A stretch of 64,000 bases of DNA, taken from assembly GCA_001683825.1 (NCBI GenBank), contig LXTR01000046.1, positions 1 to 64,000 on the forward strand, read 5' to 3'. The DNA is from Flavobacteriaceae bacterium CP2B (GTDB lineage: Bacteria > Bacteroidota > Bacteroidia > Flavobacteriales > Flavobacteriaceae). Shown piece after piece: positions 25,432 to 35,639 of the stretch. The notes beneath the pieces were generated by a model. That model saw only the letters and a program-made list of their open reading frames with translations. It did not search any database and was not told the origin of the DNA. Positions within the stretch are counted from its first letter, which is position 1. Every line of letters begins with the position of its first letter. The position numbers and the translations under genes are program-made.

Positions 25432-25815
25432 TTACATCCTTGCGTTTCTGCGCATTAAACGAAATACATGTGTTTCTAATCCTAAAATAAAATATGAGAT
25501 ACATAAGCCTTTTATCACCATCTCTACGAATCCTAATGCTAATGAAACAAGGAGCCCACCTCGAAACTGAAAGGGTCTGGTTACTCTTCGATTGACTGGT
25601 TTTTCAATGACGCCAAAGTTGGCCCAGGTAGGCAAACGTTTTTCCACATTTTTCACGGTACCCATTAATCCGTATTTTAACGATAGAATGAAACATCCGA
25701 TTAATAAATAAACAACAGAGGAAAAATAGATAGATAGACCTATTACGATGCATGTCAGTAACCAGCCTATTGATATAGAATTTCGCAAAGCAATATATTC
25801 TCGATTTCTATTCAA
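25432..25815 (-). CDS. Membrane protein upstream of NERD gene
   Basis: 127 aa from TTG 25815, chosen for AAAGGA in front; a longer in-frame version to 25875 has no site. Three to four hydrophobic segments ('IGWLLTCIVIGLSIYF', 'VYLLIGCFILSLKYGL', 'GLLVSLALGFVEMVI', 'LCISYFILGL'). Not a family I know. Likely co-transcribed with the NERD protein. Confidence 0.6.
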   Translation of the reverse strand: MNRNREYIALRNSISIGWLLTCIVIGLSIYFSSVVYLLIGCFILSLKYGLMGTVKNVEKRLPTWANFGVIEKPVNRRVTRPFQFRGGLLVSLALGFVEMVIKGLCISYFILGLETHVFRLMRRNARM

Positions 25816-25940
25816 TACAAACAGTCCTTTCAAAATTAATAAGGTTATTTTTACTTGGAAAATATTTACATTCACTTATAAGCATGATATGATACGACTA
25901 TATTAATTTACGAACTAGCCTAAAAAGGATTGTGATAGAC

Positions 25941-26525
25941 ATGTTAAAACTTGTAGTAAATAATACCGGAACAGAACCAGAAGGTGATTCAGCTTTTTCA
26001 AACTATTTCACCTGCAAAGACTGTGTATATTATCTGTCAAAATCAGATTCTTGCAGTCTACAATTAGCAGCTGATTCAAATAATCCCCTTGTCCCTTATG
26101 AGTGTGGCAACTTTGAGGAAACCTATGAAATCGGAACGGAAGATCCATTGAATTCACACATACACCAGCAACTTCGTGAAGAAAAAGCGCAAATACTAGC
26201 TGAAAGCTACCCAGCACAACCTTCTATTGATCCAATTCATAAAGACGCAATATGGTATGGGTCAGTAAACTATGGTTGTTGGATTATAAATGATTCGAAG
26301 AAACGTTTTGCACTTGCAGAACAGGTTCCTTTCGGTGATAATAATATGTCATCTAAAAAATACGCATCTCCTTTCCCTTTACATGACCATGGTGCAAAAG
26401 AAGGTATCCGGCACTATATGTGTTGGTACGTAAATGAAAAAGGAATTGGCGAATACCATCTTCTTATTGGTGGTGTCATCATGAAAATTGCAGAAGGAGT
26501 TAAGAAACTTGGATTCAATTACTAA
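25941..26525 (+). CDS. Hypothetical protein with N-terminal Cys cluster
   Basis: 194 aa. The N-terminus has 'FTCKDCVYY' and 'SCSLQ' plus a later 'YECGNF', a possible four-cysteine metal site; the C-terminal part has 'YGSVNYGCWIINDSKKRF' and 'HYMCWYVNEKG'. No membrane segment. Function unknown. The next gene begins within its last codons, so the two are coupled. Confidence 0.6.
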   Translation: MLKLVVNNTGTEPEGDSAFSNYFTCKDCVYYLSKSDSCSLQLAADSNNPLVPYECGNFEETYEIGTEDPLNSHIHQQLREEKAQILAESYPAQPSIDPIHKDAIWYGSVNYGCWIINDSKKRFALAEQVPFGDNNMSSKKYASPFPLHDHGAKEGIRHYMCWYVNEKGIGEYHLLIGGVIMKIAEGVKKLGFNY

Positions 26526-27123
26526 TCGTATCTACAAGAAAAGAATGTTAGAACATACCATACTATTTAGTTTGGTACAGCTGGTACCACTGATTGTATC
26601 TACCGGTATCATATATATATTGCTAGAACTTACTGATACGGAGTGGAAAACCTGGTTTAGTTATGAAGGAATCTTTGCAATTATTTTTCTTATAACGAGG
26701 TTCCAGGTGTTTCAGAATAAGAAAAGTATTATTTCTTTAAATCAACACGAAAAGTGGTTTTCAAAGTTAAATATTTTCTTGGTCTCTATATTTCTAGTAT
26801 TATTTGCATCCATACCAACTCTATTAAAGATTGCTTTCATTCTACAAATGACTGTTATTCTATTTCTACTAGAGTACCTTTGTTTGTATATTGATCGTTT
26901 ACCGATACATAATTTATATAGAGTAAAAGAGATCATTTGTGATAAAAAACAACTCAAAATTGAACGAATTATTCCAAACAATGAGGAACACGGTACTCAT
27001 ACAATTAAAACAAGGGATGAGCAATACTTTTTATATACCGCTGTGTATTTGAGCGGCATACTATCGCCAATTTCAGAAGAAGTCTTTGAAGAATATGAAA
27101 GAAACAACCTAATGGGTAGATAA
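26509..27123 (+). CDS. Multi-pass membrane protein
   Basis: 204 aa from TTG 26509, which follows AAGGAG and overlaps the upstream gene by 17 nt. About five hydrophobic segments, then a soluble C-terminal part from about residue 140. Not recognised. It forms a two-gene unit with the Cys-cluster protein and ends at a bidirectional terminator. Confidence 0.6.
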   Translation: MDSITNRIYKKRMLEHTILFSLVQLVPLIVSTGIIYILLELTDTEWKTWFSYEGIFAIIFLITRFQVFQNKKSIISLNQHEKWFSKLNIFLVSIFLVLFASIPTLLKIAFILQMTVILFLLEYLCLYIDRLPIHNLYRVKEIICDKKQLKIERIIPNNEEHGTHTIKTRDEQYFLYTAVYLSGILSPISEEVFEEYERNNLMGR

Positions 27124-27155
27124 AAGGTACTGAATGCAGATTCAGTACCTTTTCT
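27122..27155. terminator. Bidirectional terminator
   Basis: AAAAGGTACTGAAT pairs with ATTCAGTACCTTTT over a short loop. It lies between convergent transcription units. Confidence 0.85.
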
Positions 27156-27173
27156 ATCTTTATATACGGTTCT

Positions 27174-27809
27174 TTACATATTAGCAAATAGCCATGGAGC
27201 GAGTACGGCTAACATACACAGCAAACAAGATCCTGTTATGACACGATTAGCCCAACGGTAATATTCCGGCTGTTTCGTACTCTCATGAATTCTTCTTAAA
27301 CGAATACCTGCGATTAACATAAAGGGTGTGAAAATAAGTGCTGTTGCTTTAAACAGGTCTAAAAAATCCGTAAAGATGTTCATAAATGAAAATACATCGG
27401 AACTAAACAAAAAGTATACACTTAGTCTCATCGACATCATGCTGATAAATGAGAAAATCATACTTCCAGTTGCCCACTTCATCCATTGACCATTCTTTGT
27501 AATTAATGCCATAACCATGACAATAACTCCTAATACGAATGAAATAGAAAAGATATTGACTCCTACTTTAAAAGCCGGCGCATACAATCCTTCAATCTTT
27601 TGTATGATTGATGATCCAAATGAATCATCTTTCTCTGTTGTTTTCGTTCGATTGTTTAGTCCATCTTTAAATGATGACGAAACATCATTTCCTTTTAACT
27701 TATTAAAATCTACTTTTACAGAAGCTTGAGCTGCTTGTAAGGGTACAAGTAATAAAATCATCAAAACAAGCGTGCATAAGACTCCTATCATTCCTTTTTC
27801 TCGTTTCAT
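27174..27809 (-). CDS. Membrane protein with signal peptide
   Basis: 211 aa. A signal sequence ('LVLMILLLVPLQAAQA'), an exported charged stretch with Lys/Asp-rich repeats, then four hydrophobic segments from about residue 80 on. The shape resembles small multi-pass subunits of conjugation or T4SS-like machines, but no motif proves it. ATG 27809 overlaps the stop of the upstream gene (TGATG), so they are coupled. Confidence 0.6.
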   Translation of the reverse strand: MKREKGMIGVLCTLVLMILLLVPLQAAQASVKVDFNKLKGNDVSSSFKDGLNNRTKTTEKDDSFGSSIIQKIEGLYAPAFKVGVNIFSISFVLGVIVMVMALITKNGQWMKWATGSMIFSFISMMSMRLSVYFLFSSDVFSFMNIFTDFLDLFKATALIFTPFMLIAGIRLRRIHESTKQPEYYRWANRVITGSCLLCMLAVLAPWLFANM

Positions 27810-28438
27810 CACACATCACCCGCTAATTTTGGTTTGATGCTCTTTAATTTAATTTCATTTCCTTCTGCTGCATAATAAAGGTCTGCTGCATAATAGATAT
27901 TTGCTTTTGTATATGCCCCCATAATTGCATTTGCAATTTCTTCTTTTTCTACTGCCACATATGTTTCATTTTCATTGTAAAACTCAATTTCAATTCGATT
28001 AATATTATTATTTAATACTGTAATATGTAACTCTTTTAAGCTATCTAAGCGATTGCCTAATCCACACACTAACTTAAATACTTTATTTGCAATTGTTGGT
28101 GGTTTGACATATGTCGTATTAAAATGAATTGTTTCATCATCTATCACACCATCTTCCTCGACTTCACACGTCATAATGAAAGAATGATTTTGTTTTTCAA
28201 TTTCTTGTTGACTCAACTTGCGATCAATGACATACTTCACGCTTGTTGACAGGTTTTCTATATATTCATCCAGTTCGGTATTTGAAATTTTAACCTCTGA
28301 GAATTCAGGAAAAATCATGTAAGCGTGTATATTAGAACTACTTTTACTTACACGTAATACCTGGACTTGTTTCTTTTCATAGCGCACCGTTTGTTCTAAT
28401 TTTTCTACTACATTGTTACTTATGGAATTAATATTCAT
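27809..28438 (-). CDS. Hypothetical protein (209 aa)
   Basis: Soluble, acidic, mixed alpha/beta, no motif I recognise ('YMIFPEFSEVKISNTELDEY', 'IHFNTTYVKPPTIANKVFKL'). AAAGGTG precedes ATG 28438. Co-transcribed with the following membrane protein (1-nt-overlapping stop/start). Confidence 0.65.
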   Translation of the reverse strand: MNINSISNNVVEKLEQTVRYEKKQVQVLRVSKSSSNIHAYMIFPEFSEVKISNTELDEYIENLSTSVKYVIDRKLSQQEIEKQNHSFIMTCEVEEDGVIDDETIHFNTTYVKPPTIANKVFKLVCGLGNRLDSLKELHITVLNNNINRIEIEFYNENETYVAVEKEEIANAIMGAYTKANIYYAADLYYAAEGNEIKLKSIKPKLAGDV

Positions 28439-28773
28439 TTACATTCACCTTTCAAAATTGTTATTTTTTAAACTCAAAAATATTTTTTACTTCATATAAT
28501 CCTCATGTTTGGATTTAATCTATTTTAAGCATTGTAATATTACGAAGAGTTCTCAATTCCCCTGTTTTAAGACTGTTAATCACTTGAATCTCAAAACATT
28601 TCAATATTACAATGACGTACAATGTCTCATTATAGTCGAATATCTTTATATGGTGAATCATTCTGTCCCACTCATTTGTACAAAAATAAAAAATATTTTA
28701 CTCTTGTACAAATGAGTGGAAAAATGCTGTATTTCATGCTCTTTAACTAAGAAAATACAACTAGGAAATAGAA
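28439..28773. other. Non-coding gap with inverted repeat
   Basis: This gap separates two minus-strand genes. It contains a 16-bp inverted repeat at 28668-28719 (listed separately) and AT-rich sequence. Short ORFs here have no ribosome site. Confidence 0.5.
28668..28719. repeat. 16-bp perfect inverted repeat
   Basis: 28668-28683 (CCACTCATTTGTACAA) is the exact complement of 28704-28719, with a 20-nt AT-rich loop. There is no T tract on either side, so it is not a typical terminator. Confidence 0.85.
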
Positions 28774-29487
28774 TTATATATTCCCTAGTTGTCTATTACT
28801 CCATTCAACTAGTGTATAAGAATAAGGTGAATCGACCTCTAATTTCATATACAGTAATTGATTTTCCGGTAATATCTCTCCCTCTGTATGAATCCAATAA
28901 CGCTTGTTATTAGACATATTTATGACACGTGTTAGTCCTTGCTCTTGTTCTAATACTTTTGTAGTCCACCTCACAAAATCCATATCTTTAACATCAGCTA
29001 CTCTTTGTTGAACAGGAAAAACGGGTTCCGTTTCCGGTGGAATTGAAACATATTCTTGTTGTGGATACATGTCCTCATATTCTAATAATTCCACTGGTAT
29101 ATCCTCATCACTTGGAAAATGAATATCATAAACAGCCTCAGGAGTGGGAGTATGATGAAAATCTTCAGCATACTCCACTTCTTCTATGTCCTCATGTTTT
29201 AACCTGTCACTCTCGACTTCACCCAGATTCTTATGAACAGATGTAGCAACTAAATCATATATACTTGCTACATCCTTTTCTAAGGTGATCTCTTTTGTTG
29301 GAACAGTAATACGCTCTTGTTCCCTTCCGATAGGTTTATTTTCTCGTGGGCACCAATAAACGGGGCGTTCCAACGGTTTATTTTCCATTTCTTTTTTCTT
29401 AGCTTCTTCTCTTAGAAATTTTTTCTTTGAATTACAAACTACTATAAACACATAACAAAATAGACCAATAAAAATTTTTGTAAACAT
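28774..29487 (-). CDS. Membrane-anchored acidic protein
   Basis: 237 aa from ATG 29487 (AGAGGGG upstream). One N-terminal membrane helix ('IFIGLFCYVFIVVC'), a long acidic low-complexity linker (residues 60-170, rich in E, D and P) and a C-terminal globular part ('RYWIHTEGEILPENQLLYMK', 'SYTLVEWSNRQ'). Not recognised. It directly follows the SNF2-like helicase gene (16 bp), and its last codons form one arm of a terminator-like stem with sequence after the stop. Confidence 0.6.
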   Translation of the reverse strand: MFTKIFIGLFCYVFIVVCNSKKKFLREEAKKKEMENKPLERPVYWCPRENKPIGREQERITVPTKEITLEKDVASIYDLVATSVHKNLGEVESDRLKHEDIEEVEYAEDFHHTPTPEAVYDIHFPSDEDIPVELLEYEDMYPQQEYVSIPPETEPVFPVQQRVADVKDMDFVRWTTKVLEQEQGLTRVINMSNNKRYWIHTEGEILPENQLLYMKLEVDSPYSYTLVEWSNRQLGNI

Positions 29488-29503
29488 AATATTCCCCTCT
29501 CGA

Positions 29504-30228
29504 TCATCCAAATAAATCGAACTCATACTGTCCATCGATTATTTTATTTTTTTGTTTTCCTTTCTTTTTAGAAGGATCAACTTCAACAATAACTGAATCC
29601 CAGAATGTGATATCTTGTTTTTGTACAAGCATACGCTTATCAGTATTCAGTGTTGTTAAAGCTCGAATGATATCCTCTATCTCTCCATCTACTTCAAGTA
29701 CATTCTGCTTCACTCGAACTCCAGGTACTTGCTCTTTTTTAATACATTCAACAGCTTTTTGTACAAATTGAGCCTCTTTCATAAATGCTACGTCCATCGT
29801 TCCTGGTAATTTCTCCACCCAATTCGTAAATTGAATTTCAATTGATTCAAATACAGGTGTAATGACATTACCGATGTTTGCTAGGACGCGTTTCGATTCA
29901 CCAGATGCTGCTTTTGTCCATTCTTCTGTCGAACCCTTTAATTGATTTCCACTCTTTATGTTTTGAATTAATAGAGTCTGTAGATCTCCAGTATCACCAA
30001 GCATTGCATTCAGACCATCGCTTGTAGCCTCACCGTTCATTGCTTCAGCAGCTTTATTCTTTTGAGCAATTAATTGCGCCATCTGCTGTTGGAACGTTTC
30101 TCGGTATCCAAGATAGAAGGTCCTACATTGCTTAGTTTGGCCAATACGACAGTGTCTTCTTGCTGCCTGATTCAACGCGAATAAGCTATATGGTAATTGA
30201 TAAAATATCAATGTAGGTGTTGCAAGTA
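29504..30228 (-). CDS. SNF2-like helicase, 3' exon
   Basis: C-terminal part of the helicase interrupted by the group II intron at 30229-32759. Joined to the 5' exon it reads ...VKVGLD-LLATPTLIFYQLPYSLFALNQ... and then 'AARRHCRIGQTKQCRTFYL', the motif VI region of SNF2/SF2 helicases. The combined exons total 3,291 nt, divisible by three, without a stop. The rest is helical and Lys-rich. Unspliced, this part would need its own start and has none with a ribosome site. Confidence 0.85.
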
Positions 30229-32759
30229 GTCGGGTAAGTCAGAGGTGTTACCAACTCTTTCTCCCCTAAGAACCGTACTTGTACCTTTCAGCACATACGG
30301 CTCAAGCCTCTCTTTATCCTTAACAATCTAGTATTTAAACTTTTTAAATGTATTTAACATTGTTCTAACTGCTTTTTTGCTGTTGATAGGTATCTTTTGA
30401 GATTTTAAATAAGCTTGTACTTTAGGTAGCTGTTTTCCGTTCCCGTACCATTCTAAAAGGGCATGATGCTGTTTATGACAACTACAATGAAGTAATTCAA
30501 GATTATCGTACTCATCTTTTCCACCTATAACTTTAGGAACAATGTGATTACTTTCAAGTGGTTCCTCTCCAACTAATGAATTGTTGCAAACTCTGCATTT
30601 ATATTTAGTTTTTTTCGCTAATTTTCTCTTGGAATTTGTATTGAACCTATTGAATATCTTTTCATCCCTTTTTGCGAAGTATTTTTTAAGATTAGCGTCA
30701 TCTGGACTATTCTTGTACTTAATCAGTACATGTCTTACAATTGGTGTCCATCTCATACGAATCAATTGATTTTTGTGATTATCAGGGTCCGTTAGTAACC
30801 ATTTGTCTTGGCTAACACCTGTATGGTCTGGATGGAAATATTTCTTATTTATCCATCTAGCGCCTTTTCGGTGATGTTTATATTTAAGATGGTGCATTAC
30901 CTTCTTATGAACATAACTGTCAATGTCGCCATAAATTACTTTTGCTACAACAGGTGACCAGTAATTTGCTATACCTGTTATAACTGGATTTAGTTTTCTG
31001 ATTAATTGTCCAATTGAACGTCCTCTATGAGATTTAAATATTTCGCTTATCTTTTCTTTAGCTTTTTTGACACTTTGGTTGGATGGTTTAATGAAGAGTT
31101 GTGACCCTTCTTTAGTAGGATATTGTCTAAAATTAAAGCCTAAGAAATCAAAACCATCAGTAATGTGTACTACTCTGGTTTTTTCCTCTGCCAATTTTAA
31201 CCCTCTTTTATCAAGATAAGGTTGAAGTTTAGCATACATACTTTCAGCTTCTTCTTTAGAATTACAAACTATAACAAAGTCATCTGCATATCTTACTATC
31301 CCAATTGAATCGGGATATAACATAGCTCCATCCCTTTTTGGGAAATGGTATCTTACTCCTAATTCCTTTTCCATTCCATGTAAAGCGATATTAGCTAATA
31401 AAGGTGAAATAATTCCCCCTTGTGGAGTACCAGTTTCTGTTTTGTAGAAGGTTTTATTATCTATACATCCTGCGTTTAACCATTGGTTAATTGCATTACT
31501 ATAAGGAAAACCTTCTATACAGGATAAAATATGCTCATGATTCAGGTTATCAAAACAACCTTGAAAATCACCTTCGAATATCCATGCTCTATTAGTCCCT
31601 CTACTTAATTTAAGGAAAAGGTTTGCCATAGCGTCATGAGCACTTCGTTTGGGTCTAAATCCATAAGACATAGACTCAAAGCGACATTCCCATTGAGGTT
31701 CTAGTGCATTTTTGACCATATTTTGAAATATCCTATCTTTGATAACTGGAATCCCTAAAGGTCTTTTCTTTCCATTCTTCTTAGGAATATAAGCTCTTTT
31801 CACTGGAAATGCCTTAATGTTTCTAACACTATACCCTTTTAATAAGTGGAACAATTTAACTCTATCCTCTGGTGTGTTAGTAGTAATCCCATCAATTCCA
31901 GCAGTACGTTTTCCTTGATTGATTTGCGTTACTCTCTTAATACTTAATAACAGGTTCGCCTTACTTCTCAACATTAGACGTTGAAGTTTTCTCACCTTAC
32001 GTTTATTACCGAATTGTTCGGCACGATAGATTCGTTGTCGAAGTTTCTTCACATAGTTTTCAATTTCCTTCCATTGTATGGAGTTCCATTGAGTTACCTG
32101 TGGAGAAACAGCCGACTTCATATTGACAGTATTCATAACATGTTCCTCCTTTATAAGATTCCTCTTTCCGCTTTCTTTCGTGTTGAAGACCAGTTGGAAT
32201 TCAGCACTTTTTCAAGTTATGTCAAAAGACACTATCCGCTCAGTTATGATTTCCTGCTATCTTTCGATATAGCGACATTCGCTTTCTCCAACCTCCTATA
32301 CCCTCTGAAGAATTAGTCGCACCTTACGGTTTGATTACCTTATTCATAGTGTTCTCGGCTAAAACGATTCACACGATTTATGAGGACTTCATAGGGCTTA
32401 ACAAGTTCCACTAATAATAGATTCGTTTAAGGTAAGTGTCCTTCTTTACTCCGGCAGATCTATGGGTCATTATACGACTCTTTGACCGTCGAGCCTTTCC
32501 TATCTGCATCTACGAGCTTGTTCAATCACAGTACACTCGTTGTCGGTGACGAAGATTACAAAGATTCAGCTTTACGCTTACACATTCTCAAACTTTCCCT
32601 AGCCCCTTCAAACGTCTGTGTAACGTTATCCGTTGGACACTTAACTCTCATGCAACCCAACAATCCGATTACTCAGATAGCAGCTTCGAGCGGGAACACC
32701 TTTCATGACTAAGGTGACTTCATAATGAAGCACTATTTATTAGCGACTTCTTGTCGCAC
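30229..32759 (-). mobile_element. Group II intron inside the helicase gene
   Basis: About 2,531 bp. On the minus strand the 5' end is GTGCGACAAG at 32759, the classic GUGCGnC start. The 3' end carries a domain V-like hairpin (GAGCCGTATG ... AAGTACGGTTC) and a domain VI ending CTTACCCGAC at 30229. Ligating the exons at these points restores the helicase frame exactly. The sequence between 32137 and 32759 is ribozyme domains I-IV without coding function; the intron-encoded protein lies at 30328-32136. Confidence 0.88.
30328..32136 (-). CDS. ltrA: Group II intron reverse transcriptase/maturase with HNH domain
   Basis: 602 aa. Reverse transcriptase blocks are visible ('RPLGIPVIKDRI', 'WIFEGDFQGCFDNLNH', 'TPQGGIISPLLANIALH' and the catalytic 'VRYADDFVIVC'), followed by the maturase X region ('SIGQLIRKLNPVITGIANYW') and a C-terminal HNH endonuclease (CRVCN ... 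'LESNHIVPKVIGG' ... 'LHCSCHKQHH'). It assists splicing and drives retrohoming. AAAGGAGG precedes the ATG. All catalytic residues are present, so the intron is probably mobile and able to splice. Confidence 0.95.
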   Translation of the reverse strand: MNTVNMKSAVSPQVTQWNSIQWKEIENYVKKLRQRIYRAEQFGNKRKVRKLQRLMLRSKANLLLSIKRVTQINQGKRTAGIDGITTNTPEDRVKLFHLLKGYSVRNIKAFPVKRAYIPKKNGKKRPLGIPVIKDRIFQNMVKNALEPQWECRFESMSYGFRPKRSAHDAMANLFLKLSRGTNRAWIFEGDFQGCFDNLNHEHILSCIEGFPYSNAINQWLNAGCIDNKTFYKTETGTPQGGIISPLLANIALHGMEKELGVRYHFPKRDGAMLYPDSIGIVRYADDFVIVCNSKEEAESMYAKLQPYLDKRGLKLAEEKTRVVHITDGFDFLGFNFRQYPTKEGSQLFIKPSNQSVKKAKEKISEIFKSHRGRSIGQLIRKLNPVITGIANYWSPVVAKVIYGDIDSYVHKKVMHHLKYKHHRKGARWINKKYFHPDHTGVSQDKWLLTDPDNHKNQLIRMRWTPIVRHVLIKYKNSPDDANLKKYFAKRDEKIFNRFNTNSKRKLAKKTKYKCRVCNNSLVGEEPLESNHIVPKVIGGKDEYDNLELLHCSCHKQHHALLEWYGNGKQLPKVQAYLKSQKIPINSKKAVRTMLNTFKKFKY

Positions 32760-35325
32760 AATCAAGACCCACCTTCACTAATTCTAGCGAGCAAATAATT
32801 ACATTCACACCGCTATTCACTTGTTCTTTTAGCCATTCACTACGTTTTGGCGGAGTAACTGTATTGGTACGGAGAGTAGCTACTTTCGCACCAGGTATTT
32901 GCTCTACAACCTTCTGTAAACGTGGTTGAACGTCTCGTTCTTTCACTGTAGATCCTGTATCACATACGTATACGATTGTTGGACGGCCCTCAGAAATTTC
33001 TGTACGCAATATACTCTGCAACTCTTTCTCTTTAGGCTGTATACAATCCTCATCAAATTTGAATTTATCATTAGACCAAACCAGTTCTTTTCCTGCATCA
33101 TCTAAGTAATAGTTCGGATAATGAATCATATTGTCTGGATATGCATTACCTGTACGAATATAAGAAAGCCACAGTTTTCCAGCGTCTGGTGTACCTTTCG
33201 CTGCTTCAATTGCTTTTTCAAACGACTCTTTCATATGCTCATAGGCTTGCTTCTGCTCTTCAGACATATCAACAAGAATTGTAGGGACGTTGACTAGTTC
33301 CACAGGATTTGGCCATACATCTTTAAGGCGTACATTAATGGTTGTATCCATTAAAAATTGGGTAAACACATAAGGTGAAATACCAGGTACAACCTTAGTT
33401 TTATCTAATGTACCTTGTGCTCCGCGTGAAGCTATATTAGATGTGACCTCACCATCATGGTAATATGTTCTCTCGATATTTCCGTAGGTTTCATTCCATT
33501 CCATGAAAGAACTGTATTCAAAACCACTTTTCACCATTTTTTGAGGGAATAAACGCCATAACGTATAGAATACATCGCTTGCGCGTCCACCAAATAATGT
33601 ACCTGTTCCAGCTACAACTTTCTTACAAACCTTTGCTAAACTTCCTAAGGCAGTTCCTTGTGCCGTTTCACTTTTTAATTCGTGGACTTCGTCACAAATT
33701 AAAGCATCAAAGAAGTGTTTCATTTTTCTACGAATATACTCAACAGTAGCTACCTTTCGATATGCTCTTCCTGATTGCTTCGCATCATATGGCTTCACAC
33801 GATTCTCTAACTCTAGTTGTTTTTGCAGCGGTTTATTTCCCTCTTTTATTGCTTGCACTAATTTATTTTCATATTTGGTCCAATCTTTAAAGCTTGCATA
33901 TTTCGTTTTTACTTTTGGACTCCAAATATTTGAATTACAATCAGCACATACACTGTTTTTATTTGTTTTCGAATCTAAGTCACTTCCTGTAAAATCTTTA
34001 TACTGACAGACTTCTTTCTGTTCGCCATTAGCTTGGTGAACCATGATAGAAGAAGTTTTTTTACGTAACTTAGCACCACAATCTGGACAGTAGTAGCCAT
34101 TCTTATAATATCTTTGCACCTCTTCCTTCGATTTCTTGGAAAGTGCAATTTGTTTATAAGGTAATGGCATTTGTTTAATTGAATCCCCTCGCATCGTTGT
34201 AAAACTAATGACAAAGAAGGTTGGTTTTTCTGGTTTTGGTCTTCCTGTCTGAATCCAAGATTGATGAATGCGAATTAAATCCTCTGTACGTTTAATCAGA
34301 TGTACGTCTGCGTCTGGTATTAAGTGTCGTATTTCTTCTTTTGCCCACTTCTCAGTAAGAGTCGGTGGAACAAATACGCAGGTACGATACCCTTTTTTTC
34401 CGGTTAAATGGAAATATCCATCTACTGTCGCTGTCATAATTGAACTTTTGCCGGACGACATTTCCCCCTGTATAATGATTCCTTTTTGTACTTGTAATGC
34501 TTTTGCTGCACCTGTTGCTACATGTGCCTGTACAGGGAATAATGGTCTTTTGTATGTATCAAAATGAGATAATTCCTGTTCTTTCATTGGTTGATGCAAT
34601 GGCTCATCTAATTTTGTTACCTTATCAAGCATGACAGGTGAATATTCCAATAGATATTCATTTAAATCTTGTATTTTATTAATTTTTTCACCTGTACCCT
34701 CTTGTGGAAATTGACATTTTCCAGAGCGAATCATTTCTGATAAAAACTCTTTACAATCCTTTTCTTTTAGTACGACTTGTGCAATAGATAGAGAAGAAAA
34801 TTCATTCTTATCAAAATATACCTCTAATGGCTGTAATAGATTTTTTGTTAGCATCTCCTCATAAATTGGCTTCGCCCATTCTTCTAAAATTGGCAAGCCG
34901 TACGGAGGAGCCATTAAGAAGTCTCTCACTTGCATTTCTGGTGCTTCGTCAATTGCAACAATGTATTTCGTCTCTAATTGTTTGGAAAACGCAATAATTG
35001 CTTTCTTTTTATTGATAGTTTGCGTATTAATAAATTCAAATTGTCCTTTTGAGATCACATTCACTTTTTTATCTAATGTGTAATGTGATTCTTCCCTTTT
35101 TCCTTCTCCAAAATACAAACGGCTAGTTCCCATCGATATGGCAGCCCTAAATGACTTTAATGTACTATCATTCGCCCCTAGTACTGCAAATTGTATTTCA
35201 CGATGATGATTTATTGCCATAGCAAAGCAAAAAGCTGAATGTGAAGCAGTTCCTGTCTCCAATTGCAGTATCGCTGGTGTTTGTTCCTGGTCAAATGTAT
35301 CTTGTTTAATTATTTCTTGTAGCAT
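32760..35325 (-). CDS. SNF2-like DEAD/DEVH helicase, 5' exon
   Basis: First 855 codons of a helicase of about 1,096 aa (with the 3' exon at 29504-30228). ATG 35325 follows GGAGG. Helicase core: 'PVQAHVATGAAKAL', Walker A 'GEMSSGKSS' (about 287-295), 'CVFVPPTLTEKWAKEE', Walker B-type DEVH in 'ALICDEVHELKS', and 'VVAGTGTLFGG'. A zinc-binding insertion with 'CPDCGAK' and 'CADCNSN' lies between. Such helicases are conserved on pXO1-like plasmids next to a methylase, as here, and may act in plasmid replication, transfer or defence. The intron interrupts it just upstream of motif VI, so splicing is needed for activity. Confidence 0.85.
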
Positions 35326-35343
35326 AAGTTTCCCTCCTAAAAT

Positions 35344-35371
35344 AAAAAACGCATCATAATCGATACGTTTC
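35344..35371 (-). promoter_or_regulatory. Leader terminator-like hairpin before helicase
   Basis: On the minus strand AAACGTATC pairs with GATGCGTTT and six T follow, then the GGAGG of the helicase. The same arrangement as the other leader hairpins of this plasmid, with a different arm sequence. Confidence 0.55.
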
Positions 35372-35396
35372 ATGTCCTACTCATTTAATTTATGTT

Positions 35397-35624
35397 TTAA
35401 AAATCTATAAACCGTTTCCACTCTGGTAATGATTGTTCGGCTGCAGATAACATATCGCCTACACCATGGAATACTGAGAATTGCTCTAATACTTCCAAAT
35501 GTGTACCTGCACCTAATTGAGAAGCACATAAACAAATGACTGTAAGTACAATAGCAATACGAAACATACGATTACTAAATTCCCATACAATCAATAATGA
35601 TCCTATCCCTAATAGTACAGACAT
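35397..35624 (-). CDS. Small membrane protein (75 aa)
   Basis: Two hydrophobic segments ('LLGIGSLLIVWEF' and 'IAIVLTVICLCASQLG') and a soluble amphipathic C-terminus ('HGVGDMLSAAEQSLPEWK'). AAGGAAG lies before the ATG. Sits between the methylase (15 bp upstream) and helicase genes in one orientation, probably one operon. Function unknown. Confidence 0.6.
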   Translation of the reverse strand: MSVLLGIGSLLIVWEFSNRMFRIAIVLTVICLCASQLGAGTHLEVLEQFSVFHGVGDMLSAAEQSLPEWKRFIDF

Positions 35625-35639
35625 AGCCTTCTTCCTTTC

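Noticed and set aside
28521-28617. Possible second CRISPR-like repeat pair with 67-bp spacing
   Set aside because: About 14 bases (ATCTCAAAACATTT) resemble one end of the repeat at 21747, and the spacing fits, but the rest of the 30-mer does not match. There is no tracrRNA or cas gene nearby; probably chance in AT-rich DNA.
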